Assembly (NCBI GenBank): GCA_903929895.1
Contig: CAIYWM010000734.1
Location: 1-7,109, forward strand
Direction of reading: 5' to 3'
Source: an uncultured Alphaproteobacteria bacterium
GTDB taxonomy: Bacteria > Pseudomonadota > Alphaproteobacteria > Reyranellales > Reyranellaceae
DNA: 7,109 nucleotides
The position numbers and the translations under genes were made by a program. The first letter of the stretch is position 1. The number at the start of each line of letters is the position of its first letter. A model generated the notes under the pieces. That model was not told the origin of the DNA. It saw only the letters and a list, made by a program, of their open reading frames with translations, and searched no databases. Shown here one piece after another: positions 1-5,999 of this stretch.

Positions 1-1178
1 ATCCGCCCAAGACCTATGCGCTGCGCCAGGTGCCCAATGTCGAGGGCGGCGTCGTCGTGATGGATACGCAGGCCGGTCGTGTTCTGGCCATGTCCGGTGG
101 CTGGTCCTACGGCCGCAGCCAGTTCAATCGCGCTGTCCAGGCCGCGCGCCAGCCAGGTTCTGTCTTCAAGCCGTTCGTCTACCTCGCGGCCATGGACGCC
201 GGTTTCACGCCCGCCTCGATCGTGCTCGATGCCCCGTTCGTCTACGACCCGGGCTACGGACAGCCTCTGTGGACACCGAAGAACTACGGCGGCGACATGC
301 TGGGACCGACGACCGTCCGACGCGGTCTCGAACTGTCGCGCAACCTGATGACGGTGCGCATGGCCCAGCAGATCGGCATGAAGCGCGTGGTCGAAGTTGC
401 CAAGGAATTTGGCGTCACTGACCAAATGGGCGCTTACCTGCCGATGGCGCTTGGCGCCGGCGAGACGACGCTGCTGCGCATGACGATGGCCTATGCGATG
501 CTGGCCAACGGTGCGCTCGAGATCACGCCGTCGCTGGTCGATCGCGTGCAGGACCGCAACGGTAAGACGGTCTATCGCCACGAGCCGCGCAGCTGCCGCG
601 GTTGCGGCGACACGGCGGGCGGTGGCAGGCCTGTGGCGCCCGAGCTGGTCGATTCGCGCAAGCCCTTCCATGACCCGGCGTCGGTCTATCAGGTCGTCAG
701 CATGATGCAGGGCGTCACGACCCGCGGCACCGCCGGTCGCCTGGCTGCGCTCGGCCGGCCGATCGCCGGCAAGACCGGCACGACGAACGACGCACACGAC
801 AACTGGTTCCTGGGCTCCACGCCCGACATAACCATCGGTGTCTATATCGGCTTCGACGAGCCGCGGACGCTGGGGTCGCAGGAGACCGGTGGTGGCAACG
901 CCGCGCCGATCTACGAGGCGATCGCCAAGGAAATCTTCAAGGGCAAGCCACCGACTCCGTTCCGCGTCCCGCCGGGCCTGCGCATGGTGCGCTTCAGCTA
1001 CGAAGGCGGGACGATCGACGAAGTCTTCAAGCCGGGCACCGAGCCGGGTTCGGAAGGCTATATGGTCACACCGCTTGACGGGTCGGCCCCTTATTCCGCT
1101 ATAGACCCCACGCAAGGCCCGCAGCAGGCGGGCAGCCCCCGGCGTCCGGGTCTCTCGGGCACCGGCGAGACCTATTAG
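1..1178 (+). CDS. mrcA: Penicillin-binding protein 1A, C-terminal part (5' end outside window)
   Basis: Class A PBPs polymerise glycan strands (N-terminal glycosyltransferase) and cross-link peptides (C-terminal transpeptidase) in the periplasm, anchored in the inner membrane. Only the transpeptidase half is visible: 391 codons in frame from base 3 to a TAG at 1176. All three catalytic motifs of the serine transpeptidase fold are present. Counting from the first visible codon, they are SVFK (Ser53, Lys56; bases 159-170), SRN (residues 112-114; 336-344) and KTGT (residues 257-260; 771-782). The spacing is normal for the family, so the domain should be active. Between SRN and KTGT an insert carries a Cys-x-x-Cys pair (594-605), which I recall from other alphaproteobacterial PBP1a proteins. 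The tail is Pro/Gly-rich and probably disordered. prfB follows 21 bp later on the same strand. A GTG at 30 is internal, not the start. The symbol could equally be ponA. Confidence 0.95.
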   Translation, partial: PPKTYALRQVPNVEGGVVVMDTQAGRVLAMSGGWSYGRSQFNRAVQAARQPGSVFKPFVYLAAMDAGFTPASIVLDAPFVYDPGYGQPLWTPKNYGGDMLGPTTVRRGLELSRNLMTVRMAQQIGMKRVVEVAKEFGVTDQMGAYLPMALGAGETTLLRMTMAYAMLANGALEITPSLVDRVQDRNGKTVYRHEPRSCRGCGDTAGGGRPVAPELVDSRKPFHDPASVYQVVSMMQGVTTRGTAGRLAALGRPIAGKTGTTNDAHDNWFLGSTPDITIGVYIGFDEPRTLGSQETGGGNAAPIYEAIAKEIFKGKPPTPFRVPPGLRMVRFSYEGGTIDEVFKPGTEPGSEGYMVTPLDGSAPYSAIDPTQGPQQAGSPRRPGLSGTGETY

Positions 1179-1188
1179 ACAGTTCGAA

Positions 1189-1198
1189 ACGGATCCGT
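1189..1198. repeat. 10-bp perfect palindrome just before prfB
   Basis: ACGGATCCGT is self-complementary and ends one base before the prfB ATG at 1200. It sits directly after a second small palindrome, TTCGAA (1183-1188), so the two fill most of the 21-bp spacer after mrcA. It occupies the place where the Shine-Dalgarno sequence should be, and only a weak GGA is available there. It could be an operator or a weak hairpin, but a chance palindrome is also plausible. Confidence 0.4.
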
Positions 1199-1199
1199 A

Positions 1200-2322
1200 A
1201 TGCGCGCCGAAGCCCAAGCGATGGTGAACGAGATCGAGGAGTCGCTCGAACTCCTCAGGAGGCGTCTTTGACTACGACCGTGCGGTCGTACGTCTCGATG
1301 AGCTGAACGCGCGCGCCGAGGATCCGGCGCTGTGGAACGATCCGAAGGAAGCCGAGAAGGTGATGCGCGAGCGCACCAAGCTCGAAACATCGATCGGTGC
1401 GATCAAGCGCCTGCGCGCGGCAGTCGACGACAATGCCGGTTTGATCGAAATGGCCGAGGCCGAGAAGGACGAGGCCACCATTGCCGAGTGCGAGAAGGCG
1501 CTGCGCGAGGCCACGGGTGAGGCCAAGGCGGCGCGTCTCGAGACGCTTCTGTCCGGCGAGGCCGACGCCAACAACGCCTATATCGAGATCAATGCCGGTG
1601 CCGGCGGCACCGAGGCGCAGGACTGGGCTGAGATGCTCGCGCGCATGTACACGCGCTGGGCCGAGCGCCGCGGCTACAAGGTGAGCTGGCTCGAGGAGAG
1701 CGCGGGCGAAGAGGCCGGCATCAAATCGTGCGCCTACAAGGTCGAGGGGCCCAACGCCTATGGCTGGCTGAAGACCGAAAGCGGCGTGCACCGGCTGGTG
1801 CGCATCTCGCCGTTCGACGGCAATGCGCGCCGGCAGACCTCGTTCGCGTCGGTCTGGGTGTATCCCGAGGTCGACGACAACATCGAGATCGAACTGGTCG
1901 ACAAGGACTTGCGCGTCGACACCTATCGTGCGTCGGGCGCGGGCGGCCAGCACGTGAACAAGACCGACTCGGCGGTGCGCATCACCCATCTGCCGACCGG
2001 CATCGCCGTCGCGGTCCAGCAGGAGCGCTCGCAGCACCAGAACCGGGCCAAGGCCATCCAGATGCTGAAGGCCCGTCTCTATGAGGTCGAGCTGCAGAAA
2101 CGCGAGGCCGAGCGCCTGGAGGCCGAGGCCAGCAAGACCGACATCGGCTGGGGCCACCAGATCCGCTCCTACGTGTTGCAGCCCTACCAGATGGTCAAGG
2201 ACCTGCGCACCAACGTGGAGCGGTCGGACCCCCAGAAGGTGCTCGACGGCGACCTCGACGAGTTCATGGCCGCCTCGCTTGCCGCCCGGGTGGGCGAGGG
2301 CAAGGACAAGGAAGCCGCGTAA
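1200..2322 (+). CDS. prfB: Peptide chain release factor 2 (programmed +1 frameshift)
   Basis: RF2 recognises UGA and UAA in the ribosomal A site and triggers peptide release. Translation starts at ATG 1200 and reads 23 codons to CTT (1266-1268). It meets an in-frame TGA (1269-1271), then shifts +1 to continue at GAC 1270 and ends at TAA 2320. The product is 373 residues (E. coli RF2 is 365). The sequence across the shift, LRRRLDYD, aligns with E. coli LRGYLDYD. The RF2-specific stop-codon tripeptide SPF is at residues 203-205 (1807-1815), and the catalytic GGQ is at 248-250 (1942-1950) within SGAGGQHVN. Residue 244, just before SGAGGQ, is Ala, as in most RF2 proteins, rather than the Thr of E. 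coli K-12. The N-terminal part is a charged helical domain. Expression should be autoregulated: plentiful RF2 terminates at the UGA, while scarce RF2 permits the shift. The ATG is preferred because the short leader peptide matches alphaproteobacterial RF2 starts, although its Shine-Dalgarno sequence is weak. It is probably cotranscribed with mrcA. Confidence 0.96.
1257..1272 (+). promoter_or_regulatory. prfB: prfB programmed +1 ribosomal frameshift site
   Basis: AGGAGG (1257-1262), CGT, then CTT TGA C (1266-1272). This has the same geometry as the E. coli site (AGGGGG, UAU, CUU UGA C): an internal Shine-Dalgarno-like hexamer three bases before the slippery CUU, followed by UGA with a 3' C, a poor termination context. 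Here the hexamer is a perfect match to anti-Shine-Dalgarno. The +1 slip from CUU to UUU places GAC in the A site. Family conservation on both sides of the shift rules out a sequencing error. Confidence 0.95.
1273..1290 (+). other. Perfect hairpin abutting the frameshift site
   Basis: TACGACCG (1273-1280) and CGGTCGTA (1283-1290) are exact reverse complements separated by TG. As RNA this gives a 7-bp stem closed by a GUGC loop, beginning immediately after the C of CUUUGAC. It lies in coding sequence (YDRAVV). No 3' structure is a recognised part of bacterial prfB frameshift signals, so any role is inference. With UGA in the A site the stem would be inside the mRNA channel and melted. Confidence 0.5.
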
Positions 2323-2337
2323 AGACTGGAGCCGACG

Positions 2338-2547
2338 ATGCCGGGTATGTGGTTCGTGTTCGAAGCCGAGTATGAGATCGAGGACCGCCGGGCCAACTGG
2401 AACAAGCCGGTGCCCGAGACGATGGCATGGCACGGTCCCTACGCGACCGAGAAGGAAGCCGACGACGTGGCTCTCGCCCGTATGTGGTCCAAGATCGACC
2501 TCTACGCCCACAAGGCGCGCACCGTCGACATGACGGTGAAGGTCTGA
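2338..2547 (+). CDS. Small hypothetical protein, 69 aa
   Basis: I do not recognise this family. ATG 2338 has a good Shine-Dalgarno sequence (TGGAG, 2327-2331, six bases upstream) and lies 15 bp after the prfB stop, so it is probably in the same transcript. TGA is at 2545. The 69-residue product is soluble-looking. It has an aromatic N-terminal segment (MWFVFEAEYEIED), a central WHGPYATEKEADDVA stretch that looks like a strand-turn-helix, and a C-terminal hydrophobic strand (VDMTVKV). There is no signal peptide, membrane helix or metal-binding motif. The second ATG at 2347 is a possible alternative start. The position suggests cotranscription with prfB but does not reveal a function. Confidence 0.75.
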   Translation: MPGMWFVFEAEYEIEDRRANWNKPVPETMAWHGPYATEKEADDVALARMWSKIDLYAHKARTVDMTVKV

Positions 2548-2568
2548 CGCTTCAGCTGGTCCGTCGAT

Positions 2569-2599
2569 TGCATCTCCGCCGGAATAACAGGCGGAGGCA
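2569..2599 (+). promoter_or_regulatory. Leader hairpin that buries the monooxygenase ribosome binding site
   Basis: CTCCGCC (2574-2580) pairs perfectly with GGCGGAG (2590-2596) around a nine-base loop. A further three pairs, TGC (2569-2571) with GCA (2597-2599), extend the stem across a two-base AT bulge. The 3' arm contains the Shine-Dalgarno sequence GGAGG (2593-2597) of the gene starting at TTG 2605, so folding would hide it from the ribosome. No T-run follows, so it is not an intrinsic terminator. The inverted repeat is seen directly; translational control is inferred. Confidence 0.55.
2593..2597 (+). promoter_or_regulatory. Shine-Dalgarno GGAGG fixing a TTG start
   Basis: GGAGG lies seven bases before TTG 2605. 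No ATG or GTG in the frame gives an intact monooxygenase N-terminus, so this site decides the start. Confidence 0.75.
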
Positions 2600-2604
2600 C
2601 GTTC

Positions 2605-3909
2605 TTGGCGGCAGCGCGGTTCCATCTTGGCTGGTTTCTCGGCAACAGTTTCGGCGTGCATGGCTGGAACCAGTCCTGGTCGGGCGTCGATGCGCGCGAC
2701 TGGGCTCAGCCTGATCTTCACATTGAACTGGCGAAGGCGCTGGAGCGCGCCTGCTTCGACTGCCTGCTGCTCGAGGACTCGGTCTTTGTCCCGGACAACT
2801 ATGGCGCCTCGATGGATTTCTATCTCAAGCGCGCCCTGCGTGCGCCGAAGAACGATCCGCTGCCGCTGGTCCCCCTGATCGCCCAGGCGACCAGGCACCT
2901 CGGCATCGTGCCGACCATTTCGACCAGCTTCTATCCGCCATTCCTGCTGGCGCGCCTGATCGCCACGCTCGACCTGATGTCGAACGGCCGCGTCGGCTGC
3001 AACTTCGTGACCTCGACGGCGGAGCGCGCGGCGCAGAATTTCGGGCTGGACGCGCATCTCGAACACGACCTGCGCTACGAGATGGCCGACGAGTTCGTCG
3101 AGCTGGCGACCAGGCTCTGGTCGTCGTGGGAGGCCGACGCCATCGTCATGGACGAGGCGTCCGGCACCTTCGTGGATCCCGGCAAGGTGCACGCCATCGA
3201 CTTCAAGGGACGGTTCTTCTCCTCGCGCGGTCCGCTCAATACGGCTCAACCGCCGCAGGGACGGCCGGTGCTGGTGCAGGCCGGCGGTTCCCCGCAGGGC
3301 AAGGCCTTCGCCGCCCGCCACATGGACATCGTGATCGCGGCGCTCGGCACGGTCGCCGAGATGAAGGCGTTTCGCGAAGACATGCGCCAACGTCTCGCGG
3401 CCATGGGCCGCGATCCCGACAGCTGCAAGGTGCTGTTCGTGGTTGCCCCGACCCTGGGCGAGACCGACGAGGAGGCGCAGGATCGCGTGCGACGCCGGCA
3501 GGCCCAGCGCGAGGCCGCCCCGGAGGTGACGCTGGCCATGATGGGCAGCCTTACAGACATCGACTTCTCGACCTTCGATCTCGACGCGCCGCTCGCCGAG
3601 CTGACGACCAACGGCCAGCAGGGCACGCTGAAGCGCTTCCTGGCGCAGGGCCGCACCCTGCGCGAGGTGGCGAGCAACTACAGCTTCGGCTTCGAGCATC
3701 CGGTGGTCGGAACGACCCGGCGCGTCGCCGACGTGATGGAAGAAGCGATGGAGCAGGTGGGCGGCGACGGCTTCATGTTCAGCGGGCCGCTCAGCCGCCG
3801 TTACGTCGCGGAGATTACGGACGGGCTGGTGCCGGAGCTGCAACGGCGAGGGCTGGTTCGCACAGCGTACGCGCACGCGCATTTCCGCGACAATCTGTTT
3901 GCTTTCTGA
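2605..3909 (+). CDS. NtaA/SnaA/DszA-type FMN-dependent monooxygenase (LLM class)
   Basis: This is a 434-residue protein of the bacterial luciferase-like fold, in the branch that includes nitrilotriacetate monooxygenase component A and the DszA/SnaA sulfur enzymes. These cytosolic enzymes use reduced FMN supplied by a separate flavin reductase, plus O2, to hydroxylate or cleave small organic molecules. Family landmarks in order are an N-terminal strand with HGW (residues 19-21), PTISTSFYPP (103-112), DLMSNGR (to residue 129) followed by VGCNFVTS (130-137), a PVLVQAGGSPQG flavin-phosphate loop (from 221), and the C-terminal RDNLFAF. Length is normal for the family (about 440). One oddity is that the usual GWN of this branch reads GCN here. 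No flavin reductase gene is in the window. The TTG start is chosen from its Shine-Dalgarno sequence. The gene overlaps the MFS gene downstream, suggesting uptake and oxidation of one compound. The substrate cannot be told from sequence. Confidence 0.9.
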   Translation: MAAARFHLGWFLGNSFGVHGWNQSWSGVDARDWAQPDLHIELAKALERACFDCLLLEDSVFVPDNYGASMDFYLKRALRAPKNDPLPLVPLIAQATRHLGIVPTISTSFYPPFLLARLIATLDLMSNGRVGCNFVTSTAERAAQNFGLDAHLEHDLRYEMADEFVELATRLWSSWEADAIVMDEASGTFVDPGKVHAIDFKGRFFSSRGPLNTAQPPQGRPVLVQAGGSPQGKAFAARHMDIVIAALGTVAEMKAFREDMRQRLAAMGRDPDSCKVLFVVAPTLGETDEEAQDRVRRRQAQREAAPEVTLAMMGSLTDIDFSTFDLDAPLAELTTNGQQGTLKRFLAQGRTLREVASNYSFGFEHPVVGTTRRVADVMEEAMEQVGGDGFMFSGPLSRRYVAEITDGLVPELQRRGLVRTAYAHAHFRDNLFAF

Positions 3910-5146
3910 AGGCGGGCCGGCACTCTCGTTCCACACACAGTCGCCGGAGCTGCCAATCGTCAGTCCTCTCTACGTCGCGCTCGGCACCATGACGGTGCAG
4001 CAGACATTCGCGACCCTCGGGCGGTCGGCGGTGCCTCTTATCGCCGCCGCCATCGTCGTCGATCTCGGCATCGAGGCGGCCCTGGTCGGCGTCTATCTGG
4101 CGATCGGGTCGGTGGCTGCTTTCCTCACGACCCTTGGCTGCGGCGGCTTTATCCTGCGCTATGGCGCGGTGCGCATGACCCAGGTCGGCATGGCGGCGCT
4201 GGGCGTCGGACTCGCCATCACGACTGCGGGCTGGCTGCCGCTCTTTGCAGCGGGGGCGTTCATCGGTGGGCTGGGGCAGGCGGTTTCGACACCGTCGAGC
4301 TCGCATCTGCTAGGCCGGCTGGCCCCCCGGCACCTGGCGCCGCTGGTCTTCTCGATCAAGCAGTGCGGTGTGCCGGTCGGGCTGATGCTGGCCGGCGTGG
4401 TGGCGCCGGCGCTGGTGGTCGAAGCCGGCTGGCGGGTGGCGCTGCTCGTCATCGCGCTGGCCTCTTTTGTGATCGTGCTGGCCCTGCAGCCGCTGCGTGC
4501 GGGCTTCGACGTTGACCGTAATCCCGCCCAGCCGCTTTCGCCGGCCGATATCCGGGCCAACGTTGTCGGTGTCCTGCGCGACCCGGCGCTGCGCATCCTG
4601 TGCGTCGCGATGTTCAGCTTCGTCGGGCTTCAGTCGCTCTTCACCGGCTTCTTCGTGCTCTATCTGGTGCGCGGCCTGGGCTACGACCTCGAACGGGCCG
4701 GCCAGGTCTTTGCCATCGCCATCGCCGTGGCGGTGCCCGCGCGCATCGGCTGGGGCTGGCTCGCCTCGCGCTTCGTGGCACCGGCGACGTTGCTGGCCTT
4801 CCTGGGTATCGGCATGGCCGCCGCCGCCGTGCTGACCGCATCGATCGATCCCGACTGGCCCACCTGGGCCGCAGCCGTGATCGCCACCGCCTTGAGCGTC
4901 ACCGGCGTGAGCTGGCACGGCGTACTGCTGGCCGAGGTGGCGCGCCTGTCGCCGGTCGGCCGGATCGGCGCGACTACAGGCGCCGTCCTGGCCTTCGGCG
5001 ATGCCGGCGCGCTGGTCCTGCCGCTGCTGTTCAGCGCGGCCCTGTCCCTGACCGGAGGTTACGCCACTGGCTTCCTGATCGGCGCAACGCTCGCCTTCAG
5101 CGTCGGCCTGTTCGGCCTGTGGCGACGGATCAGCCGCCAGCGTTAG
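3899..5146 (+). CDS. Major facilitator superfamily transporter
   Basis: An inner-membrane protein of up to 415 residues with about 12 hydrophobic helices in two groups of six. The first helix starts near residue 22, and a longer cytoplasmic loop lies near residues 196-228, where the two halves join. A typical segment is FSIKQCGVPVG in helix 5, resembling the FSIKQTGVPLG seen in many proteobacterial MFS carriers. A short basic tail (RRISRQR) ends at TAG 5144. The substrate is unknown; the adjacent monooxygenase suggests a small organic compound. The start is uncertain. TTG 3899 overlaps the monooxygenase end by 11 bp and has no clear Shine-Dalgarno sequence, so translational coupling is likely. 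ATG 3989 would cut into helix 1 and is disfavoured. The 3' end overlaps the opposite-strand gene by 17 bp. Confidence 0.88.
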   Translation: MLSEGGPALSFHTQSPELPIVSPLYVALGTMTVQQTFATLGRSAVPLIAAAIVVDLGIEAALVGVYLAIGSVAAFLTTLGCGGFILRYGAVRMTQVGMAALGVGLAITTAGWLPLFAAGAFIGGLGQAVSTPSSSHLLGRLAPRHLAPLVFSIKQCGVPVGLMLAGVVAPALVVEAGWRVALLVIALASFVIVLALQPLRAGFDVDRNPAQPLSPADIRANVVGVLRDPALRILCVAMFSFVGLQSLFTGFFVLYLVRGLGYDLERAGQVFAIAIAVAVPARIGWGWLASRFVAPATLLAFLGIGMAAAAVLTASIDPDWPTWAAAVIATALSVTGVSWHGVLLAEVARLSPVGRIGATTGAVLAFGDAGALVLPLLFSAALSLTGGYATGFLIGATLAFSVGLFGLWRRISRQR

Positions 5147-5810
5147 GCGCGACCACGGAGAACTGCCTGGCAAACCAGTCGGCGTACCAGCGCATGGCCC
5201 ACGGGATCGGGATGATGAACACACACATCAGGATCAGCAGCAGCGCGTGGCCGAGAACCGCAGGCCCCGTTGCGGTGAAGGTGACGCCGACGGTGCCGCT
5301 GATGTTGCGACAGATCCAAAGCATCATAGCCTTCAGGACCCAGGCCCAGCCGATGATGGTGAGGAGGGAGACGATGAGCAGGAGGTGCCAGCCGAGCCAG
5401 GCCAGTGCTTCGCCGTTGAAGGAAAAGCTGAGCCGGCCATCCTCGGTACGCACGCTGGCGCAGAACCAGCGCACGACCGGGACGGTGAGAAGGACGGTCG
5501 CCAGTGTCACCGCGCCACTCACGCCGGCATGCTGGACGTTGTGCAGCCATCCCAGGGCGGCGAGACCGATCAGGATGTACCAGATGTCGCCCGGCTGGCC
5601 CGCGAAGCGGAGGCGCCGCCCGTCCGGCAGGGACACATGCTCGCAGATGAACCGGTAGAAGCCGGTGGCGGTCCACGGCGCCGGGACGACCAGCACCTGA
5701 CCGACGACATAGAGCACCCCGCGCCCGAACAGGCCCCACACGGGAAAGGAGGGCCGCAGGGGACCGGTCGGTGAGACGCTTGGCAGGCGTCCCTCGGACT
5801 CTAAACTCAT
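5130..5810 (-). CDS. Multi-pass membrane protein with repeated DUF898-like units
   Basis: A 226-residue protein starting at ATG 5810-5808, with a strong Shine-Dalgarno sequence (AAAGGAG, 5817-5823 on the complement) six bases upstream. About five hydrophobic segments are visible (roughly residues 24-46, 76-92, 97-117, 136-165, 184-206). Each of three units ends in an aromatic-x-Cys motif (FIC56, WFC117, WIC167) followed by a short polar strand region with Gly and Phe. A fourth, degenerate RWY (207-209) follows the last helix. PW residues precede two of these motifs. This pattern recalls the DUF898/YjgN family, whose units read roughly LGIYxPW..R..RYF..NT..G..F.F.G; function there is poorly defined. 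The membership call is from memory of the pattern, not a search. It is transcribed divergently from the VOC gene and converges with the MFS gene, overlapping it by 17 bp. A longer upstream start (to 5948) is unlikely. Confidence 0.8.
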   Translation of the reverse strand: MSLESEGRLPSVSPTGPLRPSFPVWGLFGRGVLYVVGQVLVVPAPWTATGFYRFICEHVSLPDGRRLRFAGQPGDIWYILIGLAALGWLHNVQHAGVSGAVTLATVLLTVPVVRWFCASVRTEDGRLSFSFNGEALAWLGWHLLLIVSLLTIIGWAWVLKAMMLWICRNISGTVGVTFTATGPAVLGHALLLILMCVFIIPIPWAMRWYADWFARQFSVVAPNAGG

Positions 5811-5816
5811 GGCTCT

Positions 5817-5823
5817 CTCCTTT
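5817..5823 (-). promoter_or_regulatory. Shine-Dalgarno for the membrane-protein gene
   Basis: AAAGGAG on the complement ends six bases before ATG 5810. It fixes the start there rather than at upstream in-frame codons. Confidence 0.8.
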
Positions 5824-5848
5824 GCGCATCCCATGATGGCGCCGGGCG

Positions 5849-5859
5849 TTATCTGATAA
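5849..5859. repeat. TTATC-T-GATAA palindrome
   Basis: A perfect 5-bp inverted repeat about a single T, in an AT-rich island within GC-rich DNA, 38 bp before the ATG of the leftward gene. On the complement it contains GATAAC, which could be part of a -10 element; no convincing -35 accompanies it. It is either an operator or promoter core, or chance. Confidence 0.4.
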
Positions 5860-5865
5860 TGCCCT

Positions 5866-5921
5866 CGACCGTCGTCCGCTCCTACCACTACGACCGTCGT
5901 CGGCGGGAACTCGACATCGTC
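5866..5921. repeat. Repeated CGACCGTCGTC motif (operator-like)
   Basis: CGACCGTCGTC occurs exactly at 5866-5876 and 5891-5901 (25 bp apart). A weaker CGACATCGTC follows at 5912-5921 (21 bp on). Each exact copy contains the palindrome CGAC-C-GTCG. Repeated small palindromes between divergent promoters are what a regulator binding array would look like, but GC-rich DNA produces such words readily. Confidence 0.4.
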
Positions 5922-5999
5922 TTCCCGTCGCGCTGCCGCTGGCGGCATCGAGGCCTGAATGAGTCTGACCGGCGCCTGTCGGCCATGCCGTTCGGCCTC

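Noticed and set aside
1200..1271. prfB as a pseudogene or sequencing error because of the early TGA
   Set aside because: The interruption carries every element of the known RF2 frameshift signal at the right spacing, and all functional motifs downstream are intact.
2569..2599. The hairpin as a rho-independent terminator for the prfB transcript
   Set aside because: No T-rich tract follows the 3' arm, and the arm contains the next gene's Shine-Dalgarno sequence.
1255..3936. An 893-codon open frame on the minus strand across prfB, the small gene and the monooxygenase
   Set aside because: It is antisense to well-supported genes. Its translation is rich in Arg, His, Leu and Gly with no recognisable domain. 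Long antisense frames are expected in GC-rich DNA with G/C at third positions.
3126..3992. A 288-codon plus-strand open frame inside the monooxygenase gene
   Set aside because: It is an out-of-frame shadow with Arg/Gly/Ala-rich composition; the overlapping frame matches a known family over its whole length.
4310..5658. Long open frames opposite or shifted against the MFS gene (minus 4310-5224, plus 4600-5658)
   Set aside because: Both are low-complexity shadows. The plus frame crosses from the MFS gene into the antisense of the membrane-protein gene, which has its own strong ribosome binding site.
5866..5921. The repeated 11-bp motif as a CRISPR remnant
   Set aside because: The repeats are too short, the spacers are only about 10-14 bp, and no cas genes are nearby.
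5811..5948. An N-terminal extension of the minus-strand membrane protein to 5948
   Set aside because: The extra residues are polar and unlike the rest, the region holds intergenic elements, and a strong Shine-Dalgarno sequence supports ATG 5810.
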